Shown here: positions 49,801 to 61,658 of the stretch, piece after piece
Layout of the letters: each line of letters starts with the position of its first letter
How positions within the stretch are numbered: the first letter of the stretch is position 1
Assembly: GCA_013399015.1 (NCBI GenBank)
Contig: VWZX01001131.1
Location: 372,001-436,000 of the forward strand
Reading direction: 5' to 3'
From: Galbula dea
Taxonomy: Eukaryota > Chordata > Aves > Piciformes > Galbulidae
Length of the DNA stretch: 64,000 bases
The notes under the pieces: model-generated
The model's input: only the letters and a program-made list of their open reading frames with translations
The model's database searches: none
Told to the model about the DNA's origin: nothing
Translations under genes and position numbers: made by a program

Positions 49801-52462
49801 CAGTTTCTTTTTCTTCTGTTCAGACCTACCCCATCCCTATTCAATGACTAGATTTAACCTCCCTCCCTCCCAGGCAATAGCTGAGGGGGATTGAGTTGAA
49901 ATATTCCTGGCCACAAGCATGTTGCCTCCCCAGTGTGGCACTGGTGGCTCCCTCCTGACCTGTCACTTCAGGGAGCCACTGCCTTGCTTCTGTGAATGTT
50001 AGGGAGGGGATCTAGTCATGACTCACTTCTCAGCTGTTTTGTTTCTGGTGGTTCTCACCTTTCTAGTCCCAGCCTGTCAAATTTGGTATTTCTTCATTAG
50101 GATCCTCTTTACTTTCTTCCAACCACCTCTTGTCCCTGCAGGCAGAAGAGTGGGGCAGTTTATTTTGGTATGACAACACATCCATAGTGAACAGTTCAAA
50201 TAAGGGTGCCTCCCAAATAGATGTAGAAACCAGCTTAAAACCAGAAAAGCTTTAGTCTTTTCTACCTTACCTTGCCAGCCCAGGAAAATCCAGCTCTACT
50301 AGTGTTTCTGATGATGAAGACTTGCTGCTGCATGGTAAAAGCTACAGAGAGGTTGTCTTCATTTGGGTTTCTTTGTTAATTAAGCTGCAATAAGTCACAC
50401 ACCATTTTAGCAGTGCAGATGAAAGCAGCTCTTTGGCTGGCTCCTGGCTGCTGCTCTCCCTCTGTCCCACTCCTCCTGGCTGCCCACCAAGCAGCTGCTT
50501 GGAATCTGGGATCAGGGTTTCTGTCTCCATGCAAAATGCCTGTTTTACTGGCTGCAGTGCTAGCCTGGGCTCCCAGCCAGCTTCTCCACCAGTCTCCTTC
50601 CTATCCCACAGCCAGCCTCTGGTGCAAGAGGTGTTTTGAGCTTCAGCTAGCCCAGCCTAAGAGGCTGAAAGCTGCATAGGCTCTAGGTTATTTCAGCTCA
50701 GTACTCACCTGCCTTCTAGGCATCCATAAATGTCCTGATAGCTTCCCACAGTTCTCCCTGAAACTAAGGCAGGCCTTTCCTTTATTTGTGGCACTGGATC
50801 AAAGCATTTAGCATAAAGTACCAGGGTATCTACTCTCAAAGTAGGTAGAAACAGCAAAAGCACTGTTAAGATCAACTAAAATGTGCTTCATGGAGGCTCA
50901 CACCCTTTCTGCATGCAAGCATGCAACATATCTGCTAGCACTGGTGACACCTATATAGGTCATCACTTGATAATCTCAGTTCAGGGCAAAACAAAACATT
51001 AAAATCTTCCATTAACAACAGCCCACAGCCCTTTAATGAGTGCAGTTTTACCAGTTAGAAACCCTGCAATAACTCTCTGTGCTATTCTAAAGATCCCCCA
51101 CTGATAAAACTCGATTAGTTTCTCTGTAGAATTCATTTCTTTTCTATTATTATGTATATTGTATGCATATGCATTAACAACACCTTTAGAAAGTCACATC
51201 AATTACTTTGGTATTGTTCCCTTCCAGAAGCTGCTGAACACCAAGAAGATACCTGATGTCCTGTGGATTTTTTTCCCCCCCAGAGAGCTTATGCAACCCT
51301 TTAACTAGAAGTGGTGGATAACCTGGAGGAGCTCCTGTCCCCATCTTCTAGGCACCAGGATGGAAAGAGCAGATGGTGTCACCAGGAGAGTGGAAGGTGG
51401 CATAGGAATGATCCCTGGAGCCCACAGGGGTACCTGGAAGCCATAGCATGCTGCTCTGGGCACACTGGCTCAGAGGGATGGAAGGTCAACCTCTGCACCC
51501 CCAGATGCTGGGAGTGGTGTGGCTGTCTCCTGTAAGAAAAAGGAAGGCATCAGTCAGATGCATGTTTTAAAAAGCAAAGATGATGATAAAAAATAAATTA
51601 CCCCCTCCTTCCACAAATATGGCTAAATGCACAACTTCTACATTCACTTTTGCTTCTAAAACATCTCTGCCTTCTCTGTGACTCCAGTTGGCAGAGATGT
51701 TAGTGGTGCTGGTGGTTGTGTAGGCAGGGAAGTGGACAACACCCCTCTCCCCAACTTGGAAGCATTCATGTGCATTCATGTACAGCAACTATCTCAAATG
51801 TCCACAGCTCATGGCTCTATATAGATCAGCAACTGCAGGCAACAAAAAATCAGGGTTGAAAATAATGACCACAAAATACTGTACTATTTTTCCTCCTATT
51901 AAAACACAAACGGCTTCCACATAAAGATCAAAGCCTGTGTCATTGCAAGTATCAGTTTTGTGGTGTGGGATGGAGGCTCAAACATTCAACCTCCAAAATT
52001 TTCCAAGTAATTCAGGAGGAAAAGCTATTCTTTATCTCAGAACTCAGTTTTTCTGACAGCTTATCTATGCACAGAAGTGAGATTTCTGTAGCCATGAAAA
52101 CCAGCTGTGGGAAATCAAGGGAGTTAGCCAGAGAGTTTAGGGCTGAAAAGTATTGAAGAGAATCTGGAACAACAACATCAGAAAAGAAAAGACTGATTCA
52201 ATTTTACATAAAATAATCATTGAAGTTGTTAGAGTCCAAATGTATTTCAAAATGCATGTCTGTGTACTGTGTGGAAAAACCTTAGAAGTCAGTTTGCTGA
52301 AATCTGAGAGAGAGGCAGCCAGGAACACTTTTCATTCTCTCATGACTTATTTGTGGTTTGCTCTGAAGAGATGAAGGGTAATTGCTCTCAAGGCAAGAGC
52401 AGACTTTTCAGAGACTGTCTTGATCAGACTTTTTTTTCTTTTCTTTAAAAAAGCAAGGGGGG

Positions 52463-52477
52463 AAAAAAAAAAAAAAA
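52463..52477. repeat. Poly(A) tract
   Basis: Fifteen consecutive A after a six-G run; simple sequence. Confidence 0.85.
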
Positions 52478-54701
52478 GGAAGCAAACTCTTGAGACACTA
52501 GGAAATTGCTATAGAAGACAGACTCACAAAAAATCCATACCCAGATGAATTTTGTGTAACCAAAAGCCTTGCTGCTGCATGCATGTTTCAGCAAAGCAGT
52601 CACAGGCTTTTTCTCACCCACCTACATTTTTGTAGGGTTTTTTTTTCTCATTTGGATTGTTTTTGTAAAAACTGATGATGGAACCAAAAATGCCTTTTGG
52701 AGCCAGTGCTGTAAGTTTCAACACTTGAGCTGTTTATCACTAAAAGCACTGCCTGTTGAACGTGGCTTTGCTGCTTGCTTTAGATCCCAACCTTCTGACT
52801 GTGCCTGCAAAAGTGTCTGACCCCTTTGGTTCAAGCCTGTGAGAGCATCAAGTGTCCCAAAAATATAAAGAGACCTTCTCACCTCTTCAGACATCAAACA
52901 CACAGCAGGGCAAGAACAACACTGAAGGGATCCATGAATTGTCACCACCCTCACTGGTAGTTCCTGTAATAGGTGATCATCAACAAAGCAAATTGTGTGT
53001 AAACTTAGCATTGCCTTTTGCTTGGCTTCAAAGATGCAGAAAGGTGGCTTCCTAATGCAGAAAGACCTCATCAGTGCTCTTCTGTGCCTTCATCAAAGTG
53101 ATGAGAAGGTAACAGTCAGTCCATGACATCTAACACATACCAGAAACAGGAGGTCCAGTCACAGGTGGAGAAAGTGCAAAAGAGTTACACACCCATTTCC
53201 TCTACCTTTCCTGTGGGTGGAAATGAAAACAAAACACATGAACAACTCCAAACCCAGCTGAACTGCAGAGAGACATTTACCTCAGGTAGTCCTGATAATA
53301 AAGTGCCAGTAACAGTTTCAGAAAGCAGGAAAAATGCAGTGCTGAAGAAAAATGGTTGTGACCTGGTGAGGTTTTCATGGGCTGGCTGCCAGCTGTCAGT
53401 CAGTCTCTCAGCATTTCCTGTGTGCTCCTTGGTAGCTGAGCATCAAAGTAACTGGAGAAGGAGAAAAATAGGTGAGGGGAAAAAAAAAGGAATAAAATCA
53501 GTGGAATCTGGGTAATCTGAAAGAATGAAAGTGCAGTGTAATAACTAACTTGTGCAATCATTCCAGAAAGCCTCCATCTTCAGACACATTTAAGAATAAT
53601 TTTGCTTTCACCAAGCACAAATCTTAAAGTGAAATATATTTTTCTGAATGAAGGGACTCCTTCCCCCCCCCTCAGAATAAGATTATGCCCCAAGGAATCA
53701 CCCAGATACAAATATTGCAGCATAAATCCACAACCTCCCACAACTTACCTTAAATTTCACGTGCAGACCTGTGCTTTGCAGGACAAAATGAAAATGAATT
53801 ACTACTATAAATCTTTTCAAATGCTACATTAGTGGCTGGGTCTTAATTAATGGACATGGCAGCAGGCAGAATTTGGAGACTTGGGGATATTTCCATTGAT
53901 TGCCAACCATCCCTTAGTTCAACAGACCTAGACTAGGCTGAATCTGGAGTGACACCATGGGGCAGATGCCAGTGGCTTTCCCCTGGTGCAAATCAGCACA
54001 TCAACAGAGTTCTGCTGATGCATCTCAGATGTCTCTGCACTATTGGGAGCTCTATTTAACAACTGGATATTTTCTTTCCATGCACCCCAACTTGGTCAGT
54101 TCCCCTTTATGCTGATGGCCTGGGTAAGTTCAGCTGGGAGGTAGCCTGACAATGGCCAGAGTAGGGAGGCTCATTATGGAGGTGACTGTTTTTCCCTCTG
54201 CCTCACTCTGCTTTATTGTCTGTGCCCCTGAAACGTTTGTTTGATAAAGCTGCACTGCCTGCTTACACAATCACATCTTTCAGACTTATGTCTGAGGGAT
54301 GACAGCTGGGGGGGTTACAGTGCAGGGGAAGGCTGATAGATCCTGAGAGCATGTTACCACACCAAGATGGCATGAAAAATTCTTCTTTGATTACTGAGAA
54401 GGAAAAGGCCTCTTCTAGCATAGATGAGTATACAGCCTCTTATCTGCTGTGCCTTGGTTGTCCTCTGTGCAAGAGGAAGGACTGCCAGATCAGGGAAACA
54501 TTATTGCTAATTTGCATTTCTTCAGCTTATTAAAATGCATCTACTAAAGCTCAGGGGTCATGGAAGAATACTTATTTACAAGTCCCTTGGCAGAAATATT
54601 TTGTTTCATAGCATGCATTTCAGTGGTAAGCAGCATCAGTGAGAAATTTGAAACATTTCCTATCCTTTTGAACATTTAAACTTCTTTCTAATAATTACAT
54701 G

Positions 54702-55205
54702 TTGTGGTTTAACCCCAGCCAGCAGCTAAGCACCATGCAGCTGCTCCCTTAGTCCTCCCCACCCCTCCACTGGCATGGGGAGGAGAATCAGAAAAAAAGG
54801 AAAACTCATGGGTTAAGAACAGTTTGATAACTGAAATAAAAATAGAATAATAACAGTAATAATAGTTGTAATGAAAAGGAAGCTATCAAAAAGAGAGAGC
54901 AAATAAAACCCAAGAAAAGACAAGTGATGCACAATACAATTGCTCAGCCAGTCCCTGAGCAATGATCTGCTCCTCCTGGCTGACTCCTCCCAGTTCATAC
55001 ACTGGGTCTGATGTCATATTCCTTTGGCCAGTTTGGGTCAGCTGTCCCTCCCAGTTTCCTGCGCCCCACCAACCTTCTCTCTGCCAGGGCATGAGAAGCT
55101 GAGAAATTAGTGACTTGGTATAAGCACTACCTAGCAACAACCAGAACATCAGTGTGTTACCAACATTATTCTTATCCTAAACCCAAACCACACTAAATCC
55201 AAAAA
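54702..55205 (-). mobile_element. Solitary LTR of an avian ERVL-type endogenous retrovirus
   Basis: Plus strand begins GTTGTGGTTTAACCCCAGCC, the reverse complement of the usual LTR end, followed by AGCAGCTAAGCACCATGCAG, an A/T-rich middle, TTTGGCCAGTTTGGGTCAGC and GGGCATGAGAAGCTGAGAAA. This pattern is familiar from LTRs abundant in songbird and other bird genomes. The opposite end is degraded: the usual TGTCCTGGTTT start is not present at about 55.2 kb. No gag, pol or env sequence adjoins, so it is a solo LTR. Confidence 0.82.
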
Positions 55206-56434
55206 TTAGTTGCTTCATCTTCAGTCCTTTCCAGCTCTTAAATTTCTTTGTCACTCTTCTTACCTTTCCAACCTGTTCCTCTAGCCTTTAAACACTGTGT
55301 TAAGCATCTACCTTCCTGGTGAGGGTAGGCAAAGCTGTCCCTGCATTATCTTTAAAGAAACAAAGTCCCTATTAATAATTTCTTTGTATTTTATGTTACT
55401 AAAGCTCAGATCCATAGTTAAGATCAGGAGTGTACCTGCAGGTGGCTGGAATCATGAAACTTCATTGTTAATCAGCCACTGACTTTGGCTGGGCTGACAT
55501 TTTCCCTGGCTATTTTTAGAGTATGACTCAGGCACTGCACTACAGAGCCTGCAGAATCCCTGTGGGCTGCTGCTGGAGCCTCATTCAAAGCTGTGCTGAA
55601 GCATCACACCAGAGGGAAAGGGAGTAAAAGCAGGCAAAGGCTTTTGCTCACCTGCCTGTGGGGCTCTCATTAGAAAAGCAAGCAAACATGGGAAGAAGGT
55701 GTTATGGCAATGGAGTGGGATATTAGGAACTGGAAGGGAAGTTCTCTTACCTGCCTCTCCTAGGAATATTTTCATTACACATTATTATTGGGCTGGTGGA
55801 AAGAAAACCAGAGTCTTGTGAATGACTGCTTCTAGATGTGCAGCTGAAAAACCAGAAGAGAAATTTTGAGGGTTGTTTTTTTTTTCTTCACAGTCAGTCC
55901 TCTGGGTAATTGAAGCCCTGCTGCATTTCTTGAGTCTCAGCTCTCACCTGGTCTCTATGAGTTATCTATGAAGAGGAGACCCACAGACCCAGTTAGTGAC
56001 TCTGTTAGGGTCCAAGGATACAGGAACCATAAGGCATAAGTCTTTTGTGACCTGCCTTGTTCTCATGCATGAGTATGTTATGCATCACTTCAGAGGGGGC
56101 TGACAGAGGTATCCTTGGAGGATTTTGCACATGTTTAAATCCCTGTGTGATCTCTGAGACCTGCTTGTTGAAACAGCACATCACTAGAGAAGAAGCTCTT
56201 TGTGTGCTGGGTTTCTCTCAGAAGGGATGATGCAACCTGAGCCCACATCAGTGAGCTTTAATGCAAGCCTAAAGTAGTCAAAACTTTCCAAGACTCAAAT
56301 CCCTGGTTCCTGCAGTCCCTGAGTTTTATTTGTATTTTCTTTCTGAGAGCAGAAATTATATTTGGTCTGAAGTGCCATGGAAACTCCAGCTGTGGACTGA
56401 AAAGAAATCTAAGCAGTTCTCTCTTCCTTGGCAT

Positions 56435-56466
56435 GAATGCCCTCAAGTATGTACTTGAGGGCATTC
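56435..56466. repeat. Perfect 32-bp inverted repeat
   Basis: Arms GAATGCCCTCAAGTA and TACTTGAGGGCATTC are exact reverse complements (15 bp) separated by TG. Complementarity ends outside the arms. No mobile-element terminus or ORF is associated with it. Confidence 0.9.
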
Positions 56467-59400
56467 TAACCCGAGTGCAAGCAGGCAGCAAAGTATCTCC
56501 ATACCCAGTCTGGATGTGAGTAGCCAGAAAGCTCTGCAGGGAGGCAGTGATGCCAGGAGCCCACCCCCAGCTCCTGAAGAACCTGACCTCTCTGTACTGT
56601 GAATAAGGAAGAAATAAAATCTACTCTAAAGGCATCCACAAAGCTAAGCTGCTATAGCTCACACAGAAACGGTGCTTAGGGAAAGGTCAAGGTGTTTCCT
56701 TCCTATTGCCCATCCCCCAGCTCACACACTCAGCCTGCTAATAGCCCTCATTTGGGTTTGCTGGGCTAGTTATGACAGCGAGGTATTAACTAGAGCTTGA
56801 AATTAAGAAAAACACTTTCAACTACAGCTTTCTAACACACCATAATTAAGATCTATCCTTTACTTTAGTGCCATGGTGCTATTGGTCACCCTGACAGCAC
56901 ACAGGAGTCCTCAGTCCAAGCCCAGGCAGCTGCTAAGCCATTGCAGCCTTCCTGCCGCGTCAGGGGGTGGAGGCAGGGGCAAGGAGCAAGGTTGTTTTGT
57001 CATCCCTTCTGCTGCCTTCCCAGCCTGCATGGCCAAGCACTGCACCTTCCCCACTGCTTTGTGCTCTCCATGTCTTAGTGCCTGCTCTTCTCCTTGCTTT
57101 GGGATGTCAGTCTGTTCTTCCCCCTAGCAGAAGCAGGGTTTTCCTTTATTTCTTACCCTGTTTCTTGGACATCTTCTGATTTTATTGCATGCACGAGACC
57201 CCTACCAATGCTGGGCTGGGAGGGAGTTGGTTGAGCCCATGGCAGGAGCAGCCTGTCTCTGAAGTCAGTGGTATTAACATTGATCTCCATCAGCCAAGAG
57301 CCTGGCACTCAGCCTTCCCAAGGAGATGTTACTAGCAACTTTAGAGCAAGATATAAAACATTCATGACGTGTGTAACTGGGCATTGCAGGAATACACATG
57401 GATATCACAAAGCTTTTCTTCTGGACCCACCAGCCAACATGCAAGCAGTAGAAAGCTTTAAGCCTACAGAGCTTCTGTTTTGGTTTGTTTCCTTCCTGTA
57501 ATTATTTTAATTCTAGTTAGTATAGCTAGAAATGTTACCTGTGGCACTCTTGTCTTAAGCAGCAGCAAATCCCACAGATCAATAGGATGCTGCATTATGG
57601 TATTTCCTTTCAGTGCTTTTAGGTTTCATGTCTTTATCTCAGGCAGGAGTAAATAACTACATGACTGTTTTCTGCAATGGTATTTTACACATCCCTTCAG
57701 CTTCCTGTGCAAGCCAAGTAACACACATTTGGATACTCATCTTTAATGGGGGGAGAAAGTGCTTTGTATCCCACAACATTTACAACTTTCTGGATGCTTC
57801 TTATGAAGGGCATTAGTCTTCCAAGGTCTAACTAAAAGTACACAAAGCACTGCAGACCCAGGAGCAAAGACCAGCTAAGACAAACCCTACTGTGATGTCC
57901 AGACCTCCCCAGCAGCCAGCCCTGGCTTCCCTGCCCAGAAGGAAGGCTGCAGGAAGCACAGCCCTTACCTGATATACAGCAAGTGACTTCCCTTGCTAAT
58001 GTGCATCACTGACATGGGATTTGTACTGCATCCCTGTGGGGCAAACTTCTCCACAGCCACCTCTCTAAGGAGCCTGGTTTTGTGCTGCCCTGAGAGTAAA
58101 TAAATGAAGGTGGATGACAACCATCACTGTGAGGGGTAGGTGGCTGCTGGGCCTGAATTTCTCCAAGTACAAACTGTAGAGAGATTATAGACTCCCCGTG
58201 GCCAAAGGGCAAAGCTTTTCTCTGTCTATGGGGGGGGATGGGTAATGGGGGGTGGAAGAAACTCCCAAACAAAAACCCCACCCACCATACTTCAGGTTCA
58301 GTCAGGTACTCCCCAGACACAGAAAACCACCTTCTCTTCTGCCTTTGTGATGAGCAAAAACCCGGCCAGAGCTGCATGAGCACAGCTGACACAGAAAGGT
58401 GCTGCAGAAAATAGCTCCTCCTGTGCGATCAGACTATGAACAGCTGGGAAATTTGCAGTAAGAGGATAGAAGAAAAAGAAACATCCACTGCAATACACAT
58501 CAAAGCAACCACTCTGCCTTTTACTGACTATTAGCTGCTAGCTCCTGGCCAGGATACCTCAGAGGGACACCACAGAGCTGCCAGTTTTCTGCTAGAAAGT
58601 CAGAATCATATTTAGGCGCCACACACAGTTCACGTTTACTGTGTTGCTTGTGTGGAGTCAGACTTCACATCTGAGAGATGGTCAAAGGCATTTGTGAACT
58701 GCTCCATTTAACATCTCAGCTGTCTGAGGAGGGAGATTCAGTAGTGTGGAGCTGTTCCATCTCAAGGGAGATGATCTCACCACTGCATAAGATTATCATC
58801 TGCAAGGCAGGAGAGAGAAACTCCTGTGGTCAGAGAGAAGCTGTGCTGCCACTGATGGAGTCTGGATGCCAGCAAAACACATATATGGCACTAGGGCAAT
58901 AACTTCCACCCCACCTTGGCCATTTGCTGCTTCTGTGCCCTCAATGCATCCAAATTAAGCCCTCACTATGCATGGATTATCAGAGGTCCTACAGACCCCA
59001 AACTGAGATGGATTTGACATCCTCAGGGACTTTTAAAGCCAGCCTGCCTGTGCAGAAATGCAATGCTGTAGCTCTTGGCCCAACCCACACAGCCTTCACA
59101 TATCAACTACTTGAGGACATTTCAGACATCACTGCTCCTGAGTGGACATTTCTGCTGTGGACTGCATCAGTTTGACCACTTCCAGTGGTGGATGCCTCTC
59201 TCTCAGTGAGCAGGAGAGCTTGGGGGAAATTATTAGGCTTAGCAAAGTAGGAGTGAAACCCATCTGCCTTTTTACTCCTCACTCATACCCCATGAGCCCT
59301 CCTTTACAGGGGGATCTGTGGGGGCACAGCTCAGCTCACTGCCTGGCCCAGTGGAGGCACTCTGCTGAGAAGGACCCTAGCTCAGAGTCATGCTTCTTCC

Positions 59401-60579
59401 TCACCCTGACAAGGAGTTAGCCACCAGGGAAGCCCCCAATCCAAATAATTGTCAGGAGAAAAATAAAATGGCCTTTTGATAAGGTGTGCATGACAAACCC
59501 AAGCAAAGTGAAGGGTCTCAGGTAGCAATACAGCAAGTGCATTCAAAGAGCATTTTAGACCACAAGCTGGGCAATGGACTCCAGCAAAAGATAATTAGCT
59601 TAGGGGAAAAAAAACCCCAACATTTTCCTATCAGTCACAAGCACAGGCAAGTCCTTTCTTCACACCCTGAAGAACATCTCCCTAGAGTTGTTCTGAGCCC
59701 CTTTTCTTCCACTAGAAAGGCAACAGAAAAAGCCCCTAAGGCACAGCAAGCAGAAGGAAAGCAAACAAACAGCACTTTTCTCTCCTAGGCTCTGGGTTTC
59801 CTTTATACCACCAGCCCCCCAGATCTGCAATCACCTTCCCACACACCCAGCTCAGCAGGAATGACCTAGGCTGGTCACTGCTAACAAGTCATCACATGCA
59901 TCTGAGGAATTTTGGCAGCTGCTTGTATTTAGGTCTTCACTGAACATAAGCAAATAGAGTTTTGGGGTTTGTTTTTTTTTTTTGCTCAGCACTAATGATC
60001 CTTTTCAGAACTGCTTCACAGCTGAAAGTCAGTCAGGGTCACTTCTGTGTAAGAAAATCCCTTTCTCTGTTGCCCTGTAGGACAATTATTTCAAAAACAC
60101 CACCCTCATCAAAGCAGTGTTGTAAGTTAACACATCTTTGTGCAATTCTCCTCATCCACTTTTTGACATTTTCTGACTCTCAAGCCAGGCTAAAAGCAAA
60201 ACTCATCTCCTGCCTCTCCAGAGCTCCTCTGGAGCTGCTTGGGTGTGAAAAACCTTCCCCAGCTCCTGGGCTGTGCTGCTGGGATTTGTCTGCTCTCTGC
60301 AGGTGAACGCACTTCAGGGCTGGGGTGATGAAGGAATTCACACTTTGAAGCTGTATCACCAGCCTGTGTTGTACCTCAGGAGCATGAAACTAGGCCTGGA
60401 TGGGTGAAGATGTTGGCTGAGGTGATGCATAGTACTAAAGCAGATCTGGATTTCTGCTGAATTGTGTCCAGTTAAAGGTGTCTGTATCAATTGGGTGTCT
60501 CATGGTTGGGAATAGGACATGAAATCCATCACCCTACAGTGGGCATCATGCTTCAGTTTGGCATTTCCTTCCTGCTCTA

Positions 60580-60850
60580 ACAGACCTATGTCTTGTGTTG
60601 GGGACTCCAGAGCTGGACACTACTCTGGGGGAGGTGTCACCAGTGCAGAGCAGAAGGGCAGAATCCCCTCTCCTGTCCCGCTGGACAAGCTTCTTTGGGT
60701 GCAGCCCAGGATGCAGTTGGCTTTCTGGGCTGTAAGCGCACGTTGCTGGCTCATGTCCAGCTTCTCATCCACCAGCAAGTCCTTCTCCCCAAGGTTGCTT
60801 GCAACCCACTGGTTGCCCAGCCGGTGTCTCCGCTTGGGCAAACTCCACCA
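60580..60850 (-). mobile_element. CR1 LINE fragment
   Basis: Contains GGGGACTCCAGAGCTGGACA, GGCAGAATCCCCTCTCCTGT, GGGTGCAGCCCAGGATGCAG and AGCTTCTCATCCACCAGCAA, a well-known CR1 3' block in reverse orientation. It lacks the terminal octamers, so it is internal or truncated at both ends. Confidence 0.85.
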
Positions 60851-60897
60851 ATAAAGACACAGTCTCTCCGGCCGGTGACTGTCACTGCCAGCTGTCA

Positions 60898-60911
60898 CCG
60901 CCAGGGGGAGG
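60898..60911 (+). promoter_or_regulatory. CTCF-like motif
   Basis: CCGCCAGGGGGAGG matches the CTCF core (CCASYAGRKGGCRS) at all but about two positions. It lies in a GC-rich patch in the TBC1D9 upstream flank. Single motif matches are frequent by chance, so binding is unproven. Confidence 0.35.
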
Positions 60912-60944
60912 TATCGGCCCCAGGCAGACCCGCGGTTACACCGG

Positions 60945-61070
60945 CAGGATGCGGGATGCAGGGTGTAGGGGCGGAATGCAGGATGCACGGAGAGTCGTGC
61001 AGGTGAGGAATACAGAGTGCGGGATGAAAACTGCGGCACGTAGGGTGCAAGGTGTAAGATGCGGGAGGTG
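60945..61070. repeat. Degenerate GGATGCAGG-type minisatellite
   Basis: Irregular repeats of a G-rich unit around GCGGGATGCAGGGTGTAGG and its variants (GCGGAATGCAGGATGCACGG, GTGCGGGATGAAAAC, GTAGGGTGCAAGGTGTAAGA). Unit length varies from roughly 8 to 20 bp. The ORFs through it are repeat translation. Confidence 0.65.
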
Positions 61071-61484
61071 TCCCCGTACTCCCGCGGGTGCCCTCCTGGG
61101 TCTGGTCGATCCATCTGCGGGGCGTGAGAGCCTCCTGCTGGCGAGACACGGCGAGGGAAGGGGAAGGATGCAAGCAGCTGCCCCCGCCCCGGAGCCACAA
61201 ACGCCCTTTATCACTTCGTTTCGGAAACGCTTCTCATCCATCCAGGCTGCAACCCTCCCTCACCCTCCCCCTCTACTAACCTCACTCCTTTGTCCTCAGA
61301 ATCTAAAGCTTGGCAGAAACCGCCAGATCTCACCGCTATCAGAGCGAGCAGTACGTGGGCTGGACCCTCAGGCACAACCTCCCGGGGCACCTGGCTGGGG
61401 TGCGCTGCTTGTCCTCGGGGTGGGTGCGTGCAGGTGACATCCCAAACCCGTGGGAGCTGGAGTGTTGCCGGTCACGGCGCTGGG

Positions 61485-61658
61485 TGACACCAGAGAGGTG
61501 GTAGATTCCCCATCACTGGAAACATTGCTGGTCAGATTGTTTGGGGCTCTGAGCAACCTGATCTAGTTGAAGATGTCCCTGCTGACTGCAGGGGGGTTAG
61601 ACTAGATGACCTCTAAAGATGACCTTCCAACTTGAAGCCTTCTACGATTCTGTGATAC
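61485..61658 (+). mobile_element. CR1 LINE 3' end
   Basis: Contains GAGAGGTGGTAGATTCCCCA, CTTGAAGCCTTCTACGATTC and the terminal TCTGTGAT, with AGATGACCTCTAAAGATGAC between them. Typical CR1 3' terminus. Confidence 0.88.

Larger units (their letters stand above)
60850..61450. promoter_or_regulatory. Second GC-rich patch, possible distal CpG island
   Basis: CpG dinucleotides are much more frequent here than in the surrounding 14 kb, although less dense than at the TBC1D9 promoter. It includes the CTCF-like motif and minisatellite and lies between two oppositely oriented CR1 pieces. No gene start was recognised. Confidence 0.4.

Noticed and set aside
60799..61437. 212-codon plus-strand ORF and 192-codon minus-strand ORF (60620-61198)
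   Set aside because: Both read through the degenerate minisatellite, and through CR1 sequence in part; the repeated peptide patterns reflect the DNA repeat.
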